Origin: UBA5614 sp034678545
Lineage (GTDB): Bacteria; Cloacimonadota; Cloacimonadia; Cloacimonadales; Cloacimonadaceae
Assembly: GCA_034678545.1 (NCBI GenBank)
Contig: JAXDBS010000095.1
Location: 1-64,000 of the forward strand
Direction of reading: 5' to 3'
Length of the DNA stretch: 64,000 nucleotides
This document shows positions 26,456 through 34,682 of the stretch, piece by piece. Numbering within the stretch: the first letter of the stretch is position 1; the number at the start of each line of letters is the position of its first letter. The translations under genes were made by a program, and so were the position numbers. Below the pieces are notes generated by a model, which was not told where the DNA came from, did no database searches, and saw nothing but the letters and a program-made list of their open reading frames with translations.

Positions 26456-26830
26456 ATGAGACAGGGGTTCAGAATGGCCGCCTTTATTCTGATCGCAGTG
26501 TTTTATGCGGCTCTGGGAGCGCAAAATCATCCCCGGGGCCAGTGGCAGGATCACCAAAATCAACCCAATTATCACCAACAACAGAATCATCACCACCAAG
26601 GCGGCGGCAATCATGCCAGCCACTTCGGAAACCACAATCAGCCGCAGCCGGGGTATCAGCAACACCAGGACAACCACCGTGAGCATGACCGCTGCCAGCC
26701 AGGGCACGGACCGGGGCCGCAGCCGAATCAGAACCCGGTGATCATCCAGTTTTACCAGATCCAGCCCCCGCCGCTGTATTATTATGTCCCGGTCTATAAT
26801 CCCGCCCCGTATTATTACTTTATTGATTGA
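26456..26830 (+). CDS. small exported His/Gln/Asn-rich protein
   Basis: A 124-residue protein with a signal peptide (RMAAFILIAVFYAALGAQ) and a body made almost wholly of histidine, glutamine, asparagine, glycine and proline (for example NHHHQGGGNHASHFGNHN), ending in a Pro/Tyr-rich tail (PPPLYYYVPVYNPAPYYY). GGGAGG lies before the ATG. No enzyme fold is likely. The many histidines suggest metal binding, and the tyrosine tail suggests cross-linking or surface adhesion; both are inference. The gene 120 bases downstream encodes a larger protein with the same bias, so they probably work together. Confidence 0.75.
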   Translation: MRQGFRMAAFILIAVFYAALGAQNHPRGQWQDHQNQPNYHQQQNHHHQGGGNHASHFGNHNQPQPGYQQHQDNHREHDRCQPGHGPGPQPNQNPVIIQFYQIQPPPLYYYVPVYNPAPYYYFID

Positions 26831-26950
26831 TTATGGCCGCCGGCCGCAAATGCGCGGTTTGGCCCAAATGGGAGTTTACCTGCAGGATGTTAACGATTAT
26901 ATTGTAATAGAGATGGAATTCGTTCAGGAAGGCGGGACAAGGAGGATTTA

Positions 26951-28552
26951 ATGAAGAAGTTCGTAGTGGCAGGCAGCGCCCTCTTGCTGCTGATCATGTT
27001 TATCGGACTGAACGCGCAGATCCGGCCCAAGGTCAAGAACTACAACAAAGACAAGGAAGAGGAGCAGGTCTCCAAATCCTCCGTGAACCAGAGCCAGCGT
27101 TCCGGGCAATCCGTCTCCAGGCAATCGGATGAACAGCCCCGCCAGCAGAAACAAAAAGAGCAGTCCAAACCCGCCTCAACCGAAAAGGACCAATCCCGCT
27201 CCGACTCCAGTCCCAGCACTCATTCCAGAGAGAAAAAACCCCGGTCAGGCACGGATAGTAATGACAACAAAGCTGCCAACCTGCGGCAGCAGGAAGCGGG
27301 CAGGACCAATTCCCGTAACGCAGACGGCCAGAGGGCGGACACATATTATAACCGAGGCAGCTACCGCTACAACGACAGCCGGGATGCCGGCGGCCACAGT
27401 CGGCCCTCCGACGGCTCTTCAGGCCAGGAGGATGCAGATGATTCCGCTTACAGGGAATGGCAGGCTTCTGATAATTATAAGTATTACCAGTTTGAAAAGG
27501 AAAGAGTCAACACCTCAAGCCAAAACAAGCCCAACAGCGCCGTTCAGGACAAACCCCGCAAAACAGAAGACCAGACCAGACAAATACCAAATCAAAACCG
27601 GCCCAATCAGAACAACGTCTCCAACATCAGGTATGATACCTTTTCTCCCGTGCAGGAACTGGTCAGCAGCAGCAAGACACCTTTGGCCTCAGGCACGGTG
27701 ACCGACCTGAATCAAATCCGTTCGGGAAATCCGGATAACACTCCGGCCGAAGCAACAGGCTGGGACGACCCCCTCCACCCAGAATACCGGAGGCTGGGCC
27801 CCGGCGGAGGCCAGAACGGTTATCCCAACTGGGACGGCCCACCTCCCGGATGCGGCCCCGGAGACGGTGACCACGACGGACATCACGGCGACCACGGGGA
27901 TCATCACGACGGTGATCATCATCAACATCACCATCATTATTATCACCATTATTACTCGTTTGGCAGCAACTGGTTCTTTGACTGGTATTACTATCCTCAT
28001 TTATGCCAGGTTTCCTTTGACCCCTGGTGGACCTGGAACTGGTATTACCCATACTATTACTGCTCCTGGGTCTATCCGCCCCACAACCACTGGCGGCCTT
28101 ACCGCTATGTCTATATCGAACCTGTTTTCTATTACAGCTTTGAACCGGATTATTCCCCCCGGGAATACAAGGGTTACCTTGTCCGCAACAATCAGATTGT
28201 TTACAATGAACGGCGCCACCGCTGGATTGATACCGAGAACCCCTATCCCGCCATCGACGAATGCTGGTGCGACGGCTATTGCCCCACCCGCGGGTATGGC
28301 ATTGTGGTCAGAAAATCCAACGGAAATCTGGCTTTCTATCATCTTGACCGCTACGGCAACCGCCTGGCCCGCAGGCTGGTGGAACGTTACGGCAGAGGCG
28401 GAAGGAGAGTGTATGTGGAAGTACGGGGATTCCTGGATCACGAAACCCACACCTTCCAGGTTACATCCATGAGCAAGGTCAACTGGCGTAGGAATATAAT
28501 CCTGAGCATCGGTTTCGGTTACCGCTGGCAAAGGCCGTGGTTCAGGCATTGA
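26951..28552 (+). CDS. exported low-complexity protein with His/Asp cluster and Tyr/Trp-rich domain
   Basis: A 533-residue protein that I do not recognise. The signal peptide is followed by about 270 residues of Ser/Gln/Lys/Asn/Arg-rich, presumably disordered sequence. A cluster near residues 303-333 holds about 14 histidines and 7 aspartates (for example GDHDGHHGDHGDHHDGDHH). A Tyr/Trp-rich segment follows (WTWNWYYPYYYCSWVYPP), then a basic C-terminal domain with ECWCDGYCPTRGYG. AAGGAGG precedes the ATG. A metal-binding or structural envelope role is plausible; function is unknown. It pairs with the histidine-rich gene upstream. Confidence 0.78.
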   Translation: MKKFVVAGSALLLLIMFIGLNAQIRPKVKNYNKDKEEEQVSKSSVNQSQRSGQSVSRQSDEQPRQQKQKEQSKPASTEKDQSRSDSSPSTHSREKKPRSGTDSNDNKAANLRQQEAGRTNSRNADGQRADTYYNRGSYRYNDSRDAGGHSRPSDGSSGQEDADDSAYREWQASDNYKYYQFEKERVNTSSQNKPNSAVQDKPRKTEDQTRQIPNQNRPNQNNVSNIRYDTFSPVQELVSSSKTPLASGTVTDLNQIRSGNPDNTPAEATGWDDPLHPEYRRLGPGGGQNGYPNWDGPPPGCGPGDGDHDGHHGDHGDHHDGDHHQHHHHYYHHYYSFGSNWFFDWYYYPHLCQVSFDPWWTWNWYYPYYYCSWVYPPHNHWRPYRYVYIEPVFYYSFEPDYSPREYKGYLVRNNQIVYNERRHRWIDTENPYPAIDECWCDGYCPTRGYGIVVRKSNGNLAFYHLDRYGNRLARRLVERYGRGGRRVYVEVRGFLDHETHTFQVTSMSKVNWRRNIILSIGFGYRWQRPWFRH

Positions 28553-28858
28553 GTTAAGACTCGCAGGGGTGGTAATTCCCGCTTGCAGGATAAATCTGCC
28601 ATAAACTATACATAACCTCCGGATAAAGCCATAAAAGCGATTATCTGGAGGTTATTTGTATGTTATAAGGATGTTGCGCTTCAAAGACGGTGCGAGAGGA
28701 AAGCAGTTAATATGGCCGCCTTTCACCGGCAAGACAGGTTGCTGCCAGAGGTGCTTTTTCTGAAATCGAGGCGAATGCGCTCAAGAGGCTGGTTGCGGTT
28801 CTGAACTGCCGGCGCCGGCCGATCAGCCTTTGTTTTTATCGGTCAGCAGGAGAACTGA
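28553..28858. other. convergent intergenic region with palindromic repeat
   Basis: A 306-base gap between convergent genes. It holds repeat copy B (28612-28655). No clear terminator with a T-run is seen for either gene, so the repeat hairpin may serve instead. Confidence 0.5.
28612..28655. repeat. palindromic intergenic repeat, copy B
   Basis: Arms ATAACCTCCGGATAA (28612-28626) and TTATCTGGAGGTTAT (28641-28655) match at 14 of 15 positions, the other being a G-T pair. The 14-base loop AGCCATAAAAGCGA shares the GC...AAAA...GC layout of copies A and C. Confidence 0.75.
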
Positions 28859-30928
28859 TTACTGAGGCTGGACGTAGTTCCTGACGATTCTGAGCCCGAT
28901 GCTGGTATAGCGGCCTGTGGGATTTTCCTTGCCCCTTCCGGCGGGGCGGTGGTAGTTTAGATTGTCGGCCCAGGAGCCGCCGCGGATGACGCGGTAGGAA
29001 CCGCTTACGGGGCCGTGTGGATCTGTCAGTTCCTTGACCTGGTAACGGTCGTACCAATCCCAGCACCATTCCCAGACATTTCCGCTCAGGTCATAGAGGC
29101 CGAGTTCGTTGGATTTTTTCTGGGCAACGATCTGTGTTTTGTAGCCGGAATTATCCTTGTGCCAGCAGACTTGGTTGGCAGTTTCGCTGCCTGAAAAGCG
29201 GTAGAAATTCGTGTTATTGCCGCCGCGGGCTGCGAATTCCCATTCCGCTTCGGTGGGCAGGCGATAGCCGTCGGCAGTCCAGTCACACTCAACGGCCCAT
29301 TTCAGATTGTCTGTCTTGTTGATATTCAGCGGATCCTGCTTGTTTTTATCGATAGCGTAACAAGGCCTGAATCCTGCCATGAGGCTAAGGCGGTTGCAGA
29401 ATTCGATGCTGTCATACCAGCTAATATGCTCGACGGGCAGTTCATAACCTTGGAAATTGGAGGGATTGAAGTCCATGGCCAGATTCCAGACCTTTTGGGT
29501 GACAAGTATTGCACTCATCAGGTAAGAGCTGACAGTTACTTCCTGAAGCGGCTTTTCATCGATCCGGCCGATGGAGTTAACATCGCCCATTTGAAACTTG
29601 CCGCCCTCAACCAGAACGAGGTCAAACTCAGCCAGGACCTTGCCTGTGAAGAACATGAACATATCCCGGAAGGATCTGATGTCGTAGCGGATCTTTTTCA
29701 GCCGCTCCACGGTGCGGTTTTTGGTGATGATTTTGCTTTCTTCCTTGCGGAAGAGAGTGGCTTCCTTGACCACGACCTTCTCCCTGTAGGGTTCGACGAT
29801 CTTGACCAGGGACTCGTGATCGATCGTGGTGGCGCCCAAGTCCTTGGAGTGAAAGACAGGGCGCACTTTAAACTCGTTCCATTCACGTTCGGACTTGCTG
29901 ATCTCGAGCAGGGAGCGTTCCTGTGAGAACCGGGCGATCACGCCTTCGATCTCCTTCGGTATCTGCTGTCCTTCGCTCAGGTTGATATCGGCCAGGATCC
30001 TGGTTTTAAAGGTTTCGTATTTTTCATGCTTGAGCCTGACCAGATTGGCCATGACCTGCTCCTCGTGGGCCTGGAAGTCCCCGTCCGCCGCCGCTTTGAG
30101 CGCGTAAAATGTATCCCGGTTGACGGCCTGCATCAGGTTCTGAATGGCTTCATCGATCAGCCCGGCCGCGACCTGATACTTGGCCAGCAGGAAATAAGAC
30201 TCTATCTGGCGCAGGTTGCTCTCCACCGATTTCTGGGCGTATCCTGTCGCCTCAAGCAAGTGGCCCTGGCAATAGGCGGCCCAACTGGCGGCCAGCCAGG
30301 CCAGGGAGGAGTTGGAGGGGAAGGTGGCTTGGGACAACTTAGCTGCCTGGACAAAGGATTCCTCCGCTTTTTTCAGGTCAATCGTGTCCGGACAGCAATC
30401 GTAGCAGCCGAGATGGATCACTCCCTGTAAATGGAAAAAGCGCCATTCGGAACGAAAACCGGCCGAGGCCTGGTCTCCGTAAACCGCTTTGTCGATTTCG
30501 TCCAGGGCGACGTGAAACTCCCTGCGGTCAAAAGCTTCCCGGGCTTTTTGGAAATGATTGAAAGCCAGGATCTGTTCAGGCGAGTCCAGCTTTTGCACTA
30601 GATCACCCAGCTTCTCATTCATGTGACCCATGCGGGCCAGTCTGTCTGCCAGACCCCAATGGAAACTGGCTGGCATGTCCTGGAGTTCCTCCGATGCTGC
30701 GGCCGCTTCGTAACAGAGTTGCACATATTGTCCCGGAGCATCGCTTTTAGGGGCCAAAATGGTCAGCCGGTGCAACTTGAGGCTGTTTTCGTCCGCGATC
30801 AGATCAAGCATCCGGCGAGACATTTCCAGGACGATATTGACTATACCGTCCTCTTCAATGCGGATGAAATCCCGTTTTTGTAGATACTCCTGATAAGACA
30901 GGGTAGGCTCAAACACGTAGTATGACAA
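28859..30928 (-). CDS. helical-repeat protein with C-terminal FGE/SUMF1-like domain
   Basis: A 689-residue protein. I start it at TTG 30928 (reading LSYYVFEPT), because AGGAG lies seven bases upstream; the longer frame adds 42 residues upstream of that site. Residues 1 to about 430 are mostly helical with TPR-like pairs (for example HVALDEIDKAVYG, SVESNLRQIESYFLLAKYQ). The last 230 are an FGE-sulfatase domain: VEGGKFQMGDV, GYRLPTEAEWEFAARGG, GNVWEWCWDWY, RVIRGGSW. The two catalytic cysteines expected after GGSW are absent, so it is not a formylglycine-generating enzyme; such domains often bind ligands or proteins. No signal peptide is seen. Confidence 0.82.
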   Translation of the reverse strand: MSYYVFEPTLSYQEYLQKRDFIRIEEDGIVNIVLEMSRRMLDLIADENSLKLHRLTILAPKSDAPGQYVQLCYEAAAASEELQDMPASFHWGLADRLARMGHMNEKLGDLVQKLDSPEQILAFNHFQKAREAFDRREFHVALDEIDKAVYGDQASAGFRSEWRFFHLQGVIHLGCYDCCPDTIDLKKAEESFVQAAKLSQATFPSNSSLAWLAASWAAYCQGHLLEATGYAQKSVESNLRQIESYFLLAKYQVAAGLIDEAIQNLMQAVNRDTFYALKAAADGDFQAHEEQVMANLVRLKHEKYETFKTRILADINLSEGQQIPKEIEGVIARFSQERSLLEISKSEREWNEFKVRPVFHSKDLGATTIDHESLVKIVEPYREKVVVKEATLFRKEESKIITKNRTVERLKKIRYDIRSFRDMFMFFTGKVLAEFDLVLVEGGKFQMGDVNSIGRIDEKPLQEVTVSSYLMSAILVTQKVWNLAMDFNPSNFQGYELPVEHISWYDSIEFCNRLSLMAGFRPCYAIDKNKQDPLNINKTDNLKWAVECDWTADGYRLPTEAEWEFAARGGNNTNFYRFSGSETANQVCWHKDNSGYKTQIVAQKKSNELGLYDLSGNVWEWCWDWYDRYQVKELTDPHGPVSGSYRVIRGGSWADNLNYHRPAGRGKENPTGRYTSIGLRIVRNYVQPQ

Positions 30929-31016
30929 TTTCAAACTCCTTCCAGAGCAATCAGATTCATAAATCCATTCATGGGCGCAGGACTCCGCACCTGCATATAA
31001 CGACAGGCCGGAAGCA

Positions 31017-31475
31017 TCAAAACCGGTACTCCAACTGCAGCCTGCCCCCCGCAAATTTCAAATTCACCTGGCGCCGCTCGGTTTCATAATTATGCAGGTG
31101 TGCGTCCACAAAGGCATCGCCCACCGAAAGCAGCAGCACAGTTCCAATCCACCAGTAATCGCTGCGGAGCTTGTCCCGGTAATCGTCCCGCTGCAGCCGA
31201 TAAGCCGGTTGAAGCGCTTCGGGAGAGCTGTCCAGCAAATCCTGGAAATGGCTGATCCTGTTGTTATGATGCACCGCCAGGCCGATCAGATAGGCTTGCA
31301 GACCAGCCACCACACCTGCCTTGAGATAGGCCTGATTGTAGAACTGGCCTCCCCCCGGCACCAATGCAGAGCAGAGCATGGCGCGAGTGGGATTCTTCTT
31401 GTAATCCAAGGCCTGCAAATCAGCAGTTGGCAAAAGCAGGGCCAAGGCAATAGCGGCAACCGCCAGAGGCTTCAT
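31017..31475 (-). CDS. DUF5683-like exported or membrane protein
   Basis: A 152-residue protein with an N-terminal signal sequence (MKPLAVAAIALALLLPTADL) and the block NPTRAMLCSALVPGGGQFYN, typical of DUF5683 proteins. Two more hydrophobic segments follow (AGVVAGLQAYLIGLAV and WWIGTVLLLSVGDAFVDAH). The C-terminus ends in a strand with a final Phe (GGRLQLEYRF), which hints at outer-membrane association. Function is unknown. It overlaps the upstream gene by four bases and lies 88 bases before the FGE-like gene. Confidence 0.75.
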   Translation of the reverse strand: MKPLAVAAIALALLLPTADLQALDYKKNPTRAMLCSALVPGGGQFYNQAYLKAGVVAGLQAYLIGLAVHHNNRISHFQDLLDSSPEALQPAYRLQRDDYRDKLRSDYWWIGTVLLLSVGDAFVDAHLHNYETERRQVNLKFAGGRLQLEYRF

Positions 31476-32413
31476 CCGGACAGCCTCTCCTGCAGCGACA
31501 AGAAAAACAGAGGCAGCATGATCTCGTGATGGCCGATGAAGTAAAAGCCTTTTCCGCCCAGGGAAACGGGCCGCTCCGTGACATTCACCCGGGGGCGGTA
31601 ATGCAGGTTCATGTCAAACACCGCCGTGGTGAAATCGCGCAGGGGATGGCCCAGGTTGCGCACGGTGGAAACCGCTTTGAGAAAGACCTCAGGGATGATC
31701 ACGCTGGAGCCTAAATTGAGGAATACGCCGCCTTCGTTCAGCGCTATGACCTCCTGGCAAAAGATGCGGAAGTCACGCAGACTGGTCTCACCAATGGCAG
31801 CTCCGTCCGCGCAGGGGTGCTGGTGGATGATATCAGTCCCCAGCGCGACGTGCACGGTACAGGGGACACTGCAGTCCCAGGCATTGGCAAGCAAAGACAG
31901 ATCCTTGTTGGGAGCTTTTTCCGACAATGCCTGCCCGACCGCCTCGCCCAATCCCAGCCTTTCCTGCCGGGCGTTTACGATAATGCTGTTGAGGCCGTGC
32001 GCAGTGTCTCCCGCCATACCGAAGGAGCCGTTCTCCAGAGCCTTGTCGACGTCCTCGGAAGTACAACCGAAGCAGGCGATCTCATAATCGTGAATGATGA
32101 CTGAACCATTCATGGCCAGAGCTTTGATAGCACCCTTATGCATAAGGCCGATCAGCAGGGGTGCGAGTCCGCATTTGATGACGTGCCCTCCCAGTCCAAT
32201 GATTAAGGGCTTGCCCTCGCCCACTGCCTTGACGCACAGGTCGATCAGTTCCTTCATGTCGCGGGCCTTGAGCACATCAGGCACGGCGGACCAGAAATCA
32301 GCCAGACTGACCTGTGCGTTGCTGGCAAAGCTGGCGCGGTCGACCTTGCGTTCCTGTCTCTGAACCGCGGTGCGGCGCAGGTTGGAGAGATCAATCTCGC
32401 GGTAACGGCTCAT
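31472..32413 (-). CDS. conserved protein of unknown function (possible deoxyhypusine synthase-like fold)
   Basis: A 313-residue cytoplasmic protein that I cannot name with confidence. The central block is glycine-rich and nucleotide-binding-like: GLGGHVIKCGLAPLLIGLMH near residues 74-93, then ALAMNGSVIIHDYEIACFG, TSEDVDKALENGSFGMAGDT and NLGSSVIIPEVFLKAV. The order of a Rossmann-like core with NG and HD pairs recalls deoxyhypusine synthase-like proteins, but the motifs of a true deoxyhypusine synthase are not clear. It sits nine bases after queH and overlaps the DUF5683 gene, within the 28859-34488 run. Confidence 0.6.
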   Translation of the reverse strand: MSRYREIDLSNLRRTAVQRQERKVDRASFASNAQVSLADFWSAVPDVLKARDMKELIDLCVKAVGEGKPLIIGLGGHVIKCGLAPLLIGLMHKGAIKALAMNGSVIIHDYEIACFGCTSEDVDKALENGSFGMAGDTAHGLNSIIVNARQERLGLGEAVGQALSEKAPNKDLSLLANAWDCSVPCTVHVALGTDIIHQHPCADGAAIGETSLRDFRIFCQEVIALNEGGVFLNLGSSVIIPEVFLKAVSTVRNLGHPLRDFTTAVFDMNLHYRPRVNVTERPVSLGGKGFYFIGHHEIMLPLFFLSLQERLSG

Positions 32414-32422
32414 GGGGAGTAT

Positions 32423-32974
32423 TTATTTCAGGATTCGGCCGGGTTTAAGGTAGCGTTCCTGCTCGCTGAATATGCAGCCGCAGTATGCTTGGCGATACAT
32501 CCCTGCCTGTTTGGAGAGGTCAACTCCCTCCTGCCAGAGCGGACGCCAGTCCTGGTAATGGAAGTCCACGCCAAAGCGCTGTGCCACCTCTTCCGCTATG
32601 GCCTTGATCTCGTCGTGCTTCTGATATTTGCTGTAGAGCAGGGTGGTTGTGAAAGCGTCGAATTCTCCTCCCATGGCAGTTTGGGCGGTTCGCACCAGGC
32701 GCAGTTCATAACAGCCCAGGCAACGCACCTTGTCAGGCTTGCGTGTGGCGATCAGATAGGCTTCTAAGTCATATTCGTCCTGCCAGATTATGGATAGGCC
32801 GTCGCGATCAACAAAATCTTTAAGCGCATCCCGGCGTTTTACATATTCCTGATAAGGATGGATATTGGGATTGTACCAGAGCAGTGTGACATCCCAATCC
32901 TGCTGCAGCATTCTCAGGGGAGCGATCAGGCAGGGTGCGCAGCAAGTGTGGACAAGGATTTGTTTAGCGGACAT
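32423..32974 (-). CDS. queH: epoxyqueuosine reductase QueH
   Basis: A 183-residue QueH (former DUF208). It reduces epoxyqueuosine to queuosine in tRNA anticodons and replaces the cobalamin-dependent QueG. Diagnostic cysteines are intact: HTCCAPC at residues 9-15, Cys85 and Cys88 in RCLGCYELRL, and Cys165 and Cys167 in YCGCIFSEQERY. FTTTLLYSKYQKHDEI is a further family block. It overlaps the upstream PAS gene by 11 bases, so the two are coupled. No other queuosine gene is in the window. Confidence 0.93.
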   Translation of the reverse strand: MSAKQILVHTCCAPCLIAPLRMLQQDWDVTLLWYNPNIHPYQEYVKRRDALKDFVDRDGLSIIWQDEYDLEAYLIATRKPDKVRCLGCYELRLVRTAQTAMGGEFDAFTTTLLYSKYQKHDEIKAIAEEVAQRFGVDFHYQDWRPLWQEGVDLSKQAGMYRQAYCGCIFSEQERYLKPGRILK

Positions 32975-33317
32975 GGTGGGGCATCTCCTCGGGCAGGATG
33001 ATCGAGATCTCGACCAGGCCCGCCACTTTGCCGTTTTTGAACCAGGGCTGCTGATGGATCAGCTTGCGATTGCCGTTCTTTTCGATCGTGTATGTATTGC
33101 CCGAACCTGTCTCCAGCATGTATTGGATCCTGGCCCAGGTCTCAGGTTTATGGCAGTCCTGCAGGCTGTGGCCGATCAGCTTGGCGCCACCTTCATCGGC
33201 AAAAGTGGCGCAGGCTTTGTCATTCATAGCTATGACTGTCCCCTCACGGTCACAGACTGTGACGGCGGAAGGGAATTCCTTGAACCAGTCGGGTGTAAGA
33301 TCGGGTTTCATTTTCAA
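32964..33317 (-). CDS. stand-alone PAS domain protein
   Basis: A 117-residue protein that is essentially a single PAS domain: FPSAVTVCDREGTVIAMNDKA, then LIGHSLQDCHKPETWARIQYML and a closing GKVAGLVEISIILPEE strand. There is no output domain, signal peptide or membrane helix, so it would sense a ligand or redox state and act through a partner. Two ATGs, at 33317 and 33311, are possible; neither has a strong ribosome binding site. It sits 25 bases after the acyl-CoA dehydrogenase gene and overlaps queH by 11 bases. Confidence 0.82.
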   Translation of the reverse strand: MKMKPDLTPDWFKEFPSAVTVCDREGTVIAMNDKACATFADEGGAKLIGHSLQDCHKPETWARIQYMLETGSGNTYTIEKNGNRKLIHQQPWFKNGKVAGLVEISIILPEEMPHHVR

Positions 33318-33342
33318 ATCAGTTTAATCAACATATCTGCCG

Positions 33343-34488
33343 CTAAAACTCTTTCAGCAGGGCGTTGGCCACGATGCCGCGCTGTACCTGATTGGTCCCT
33401 TCGTAGATCTGCAGGATCTTGGCGTCGCGCATCCTTTTTTCCAAGGGGTATTCTTTCATGTAGCCATATCCGCCGCAGATCTGGACGGCGTCAGTGGTGA
33501 CCTGCATGGCGACGTCGGAAGCATAATACTTGCACATGGCGCTTTCCTTGGTATAATTTCGTGCGCCTGCATCGATCATGCGCGCCGTCTGCATCACCAA
33601 AGCACGGGCGGCCTCGACCTGGGTGGCCATGTCCGCCAGCATGAACTGCACGCCCTGAAAGGCTGAGATCGGCTTGCCGAATTGGATACGCTGGTTGGCA
33701 TATTTAGCCGCGTACTCGAGCGCGCCGCGAGCCACTCCCACGGCCTGAGCGCCCACCATGGGGCGGGATTTGTCAAACACCTTCATGGCTGTGATGAAGC
33801 CAGAGCCTTCGCGGCCGATCAGGTTTTCCGCTGGAATGGCGCAATCCTCAAAGACCAATTCGCGGGTTGAATTGGCCCGGATGCCCATCTTGTTTTCCTT
33901 TTTGCCAAAGGAAAAGCCCGGAGTGTCCTTTTCCACGATGAAGCAAGATGCACCACGGGGGCCCTTGGTCTTGTCGGTCATGGCGAAAATGGTGTAGATT
34001 TCCGCTTCCCCGCCGTTGGAGATCCATTGCTTGGTGCCATTGAGGATGTATCTGTCGCCGTCCTTGCGGGCGGTGGTCTCGATCCCTCCGGCGTCGGAAC
34101 CGGCATTGGCCTCGGTCAGGCCAAAGGCGGCCAGTCTCTGTCCCGAGGCGATCTGGGGCAGGTATTTCTGTCTCTGCGCCTCACTGCCTGCGATCAGGAT
34201 GGGATACATGCCCAGCCCCGTAACTCCGAAGGCCAGCGAGATGCCCATGTCAACGGTGCAAAGCTCTTCTGTCACTATGGCCAGATCGGTCACCCGGCCG
34301 CTGATCCCGCCGTATTCCTCTGGGATCAGTACTGCGAAGAGGTCGCTTTGGCGCATCACTTCCACGATATCCCAGGGAAAGGTGCCTTCCTCGTCGTATT
34401 TTTCGCTTAGGGGGGCCATTTTTTCCACGGCAATGCGGTGCGCGATCTCTCTCATCTCCTTTTGCTCGTCAGTCAGAAAATATTCCAT
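33343..34488 (-). CDS. acyl-CoA dehydrogenase
   Basis: A 381-residue acyl-CoA dehydrogenase of short/medium-chain size. FAD-contact blocks are GLTEANAGSDAGG and KQWISNGGEA. The catalytic base is the glutamate in LQIYEGTNQVQRG, about residue 363. CGGYGYMKEYPLEKRMRDAK is the other hallmark. It oxidises acyl-CoA to enoyl-CoA and passes electrons to an ETF, none of which is encoded nearby. AAGGAG precedes the ATG. It leads the minus-strand run that includes the PAS protein and queH. Confidence 0.94.
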   Translation of the reverse strand: MEYFLTDEQKEMREIAHRIAVEKMAPLSEKYDEEGTFPWDIVEVMRQSDLFAVLIPEEYGGISGRVTDLAIVTEELCTVDMGISLAFGVTGLGMYPILIAGSEAQRQKYLPQIASGQRLAAFGLTEANAGSDAGGIETTARKDGDRYILNGTKQWISNGGEAEIYTIFAMTDKTKGPRGASCFIVEKDTPGFSFGKKENKMGIRANSTRELVFEDCAIPAENLIGREGSGFITAMKVFDKSRPMVGAQAVGVARGALEYAAKYANQRIQFGKPISAFQGVQFMLADMATQVEAARALVMQTARMIDAGARNYTKESAMCKYYASDVAMQVTTDAVQICGGYGYMKEYPLEKRMRDAKILQIYEGTNQVQRGIVANALLKEF

Positions 34489-34558
34489 GGGCTTACTCCT
34501 TAATCAGATCCGAAATTTGCTAAAGTTCGAAAATTCAGACTCCAATGCTGCTGTTTTC

Positions 34559-34564
34559 TGTCAA
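34559..34564 (-). promoter_or_regulatory. -35 element of the acyl-CoA dehydrogenase run
   Basis: TTGACA followed by GAAAAC on the minus strand, about 70 bases before the start codon. The -10 is not clear. The same TTGACAGAAA string occurs at 10282, 11360 and 42026. Confidence 0.4.
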
Positions 34565-34632
34565 TTAAAAAAAGTGGGAACCTTCGGCTGCCATCCGGAA
34601 CTGATGTCAGAGATATGGAGAACAAAGCAAAA

Positions 34633-34654
34633 AGATCCCGCCGAGGCAGGATCT
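34633..34654 (-). terminator. rho-independent terminator after the parvulin gene
   Basis: On the minus strand AGATCCTGC pairs with GCGGGATCT (nine pairs, one G-T; loop CTCG), and TTTTT follows. It lies about 30 bases after the stop of the 34683-36470 gene. Confidence 0.85.
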
Positions 34655-34682
34655 GGAAATGATTATAAGAGATGAAGACTTG

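Noticed and set aside
28859..30928. Assignment as formylglycine-generating enzyme
   Set aside because: The scaffold is present, but both catalytic cysteines are missing.
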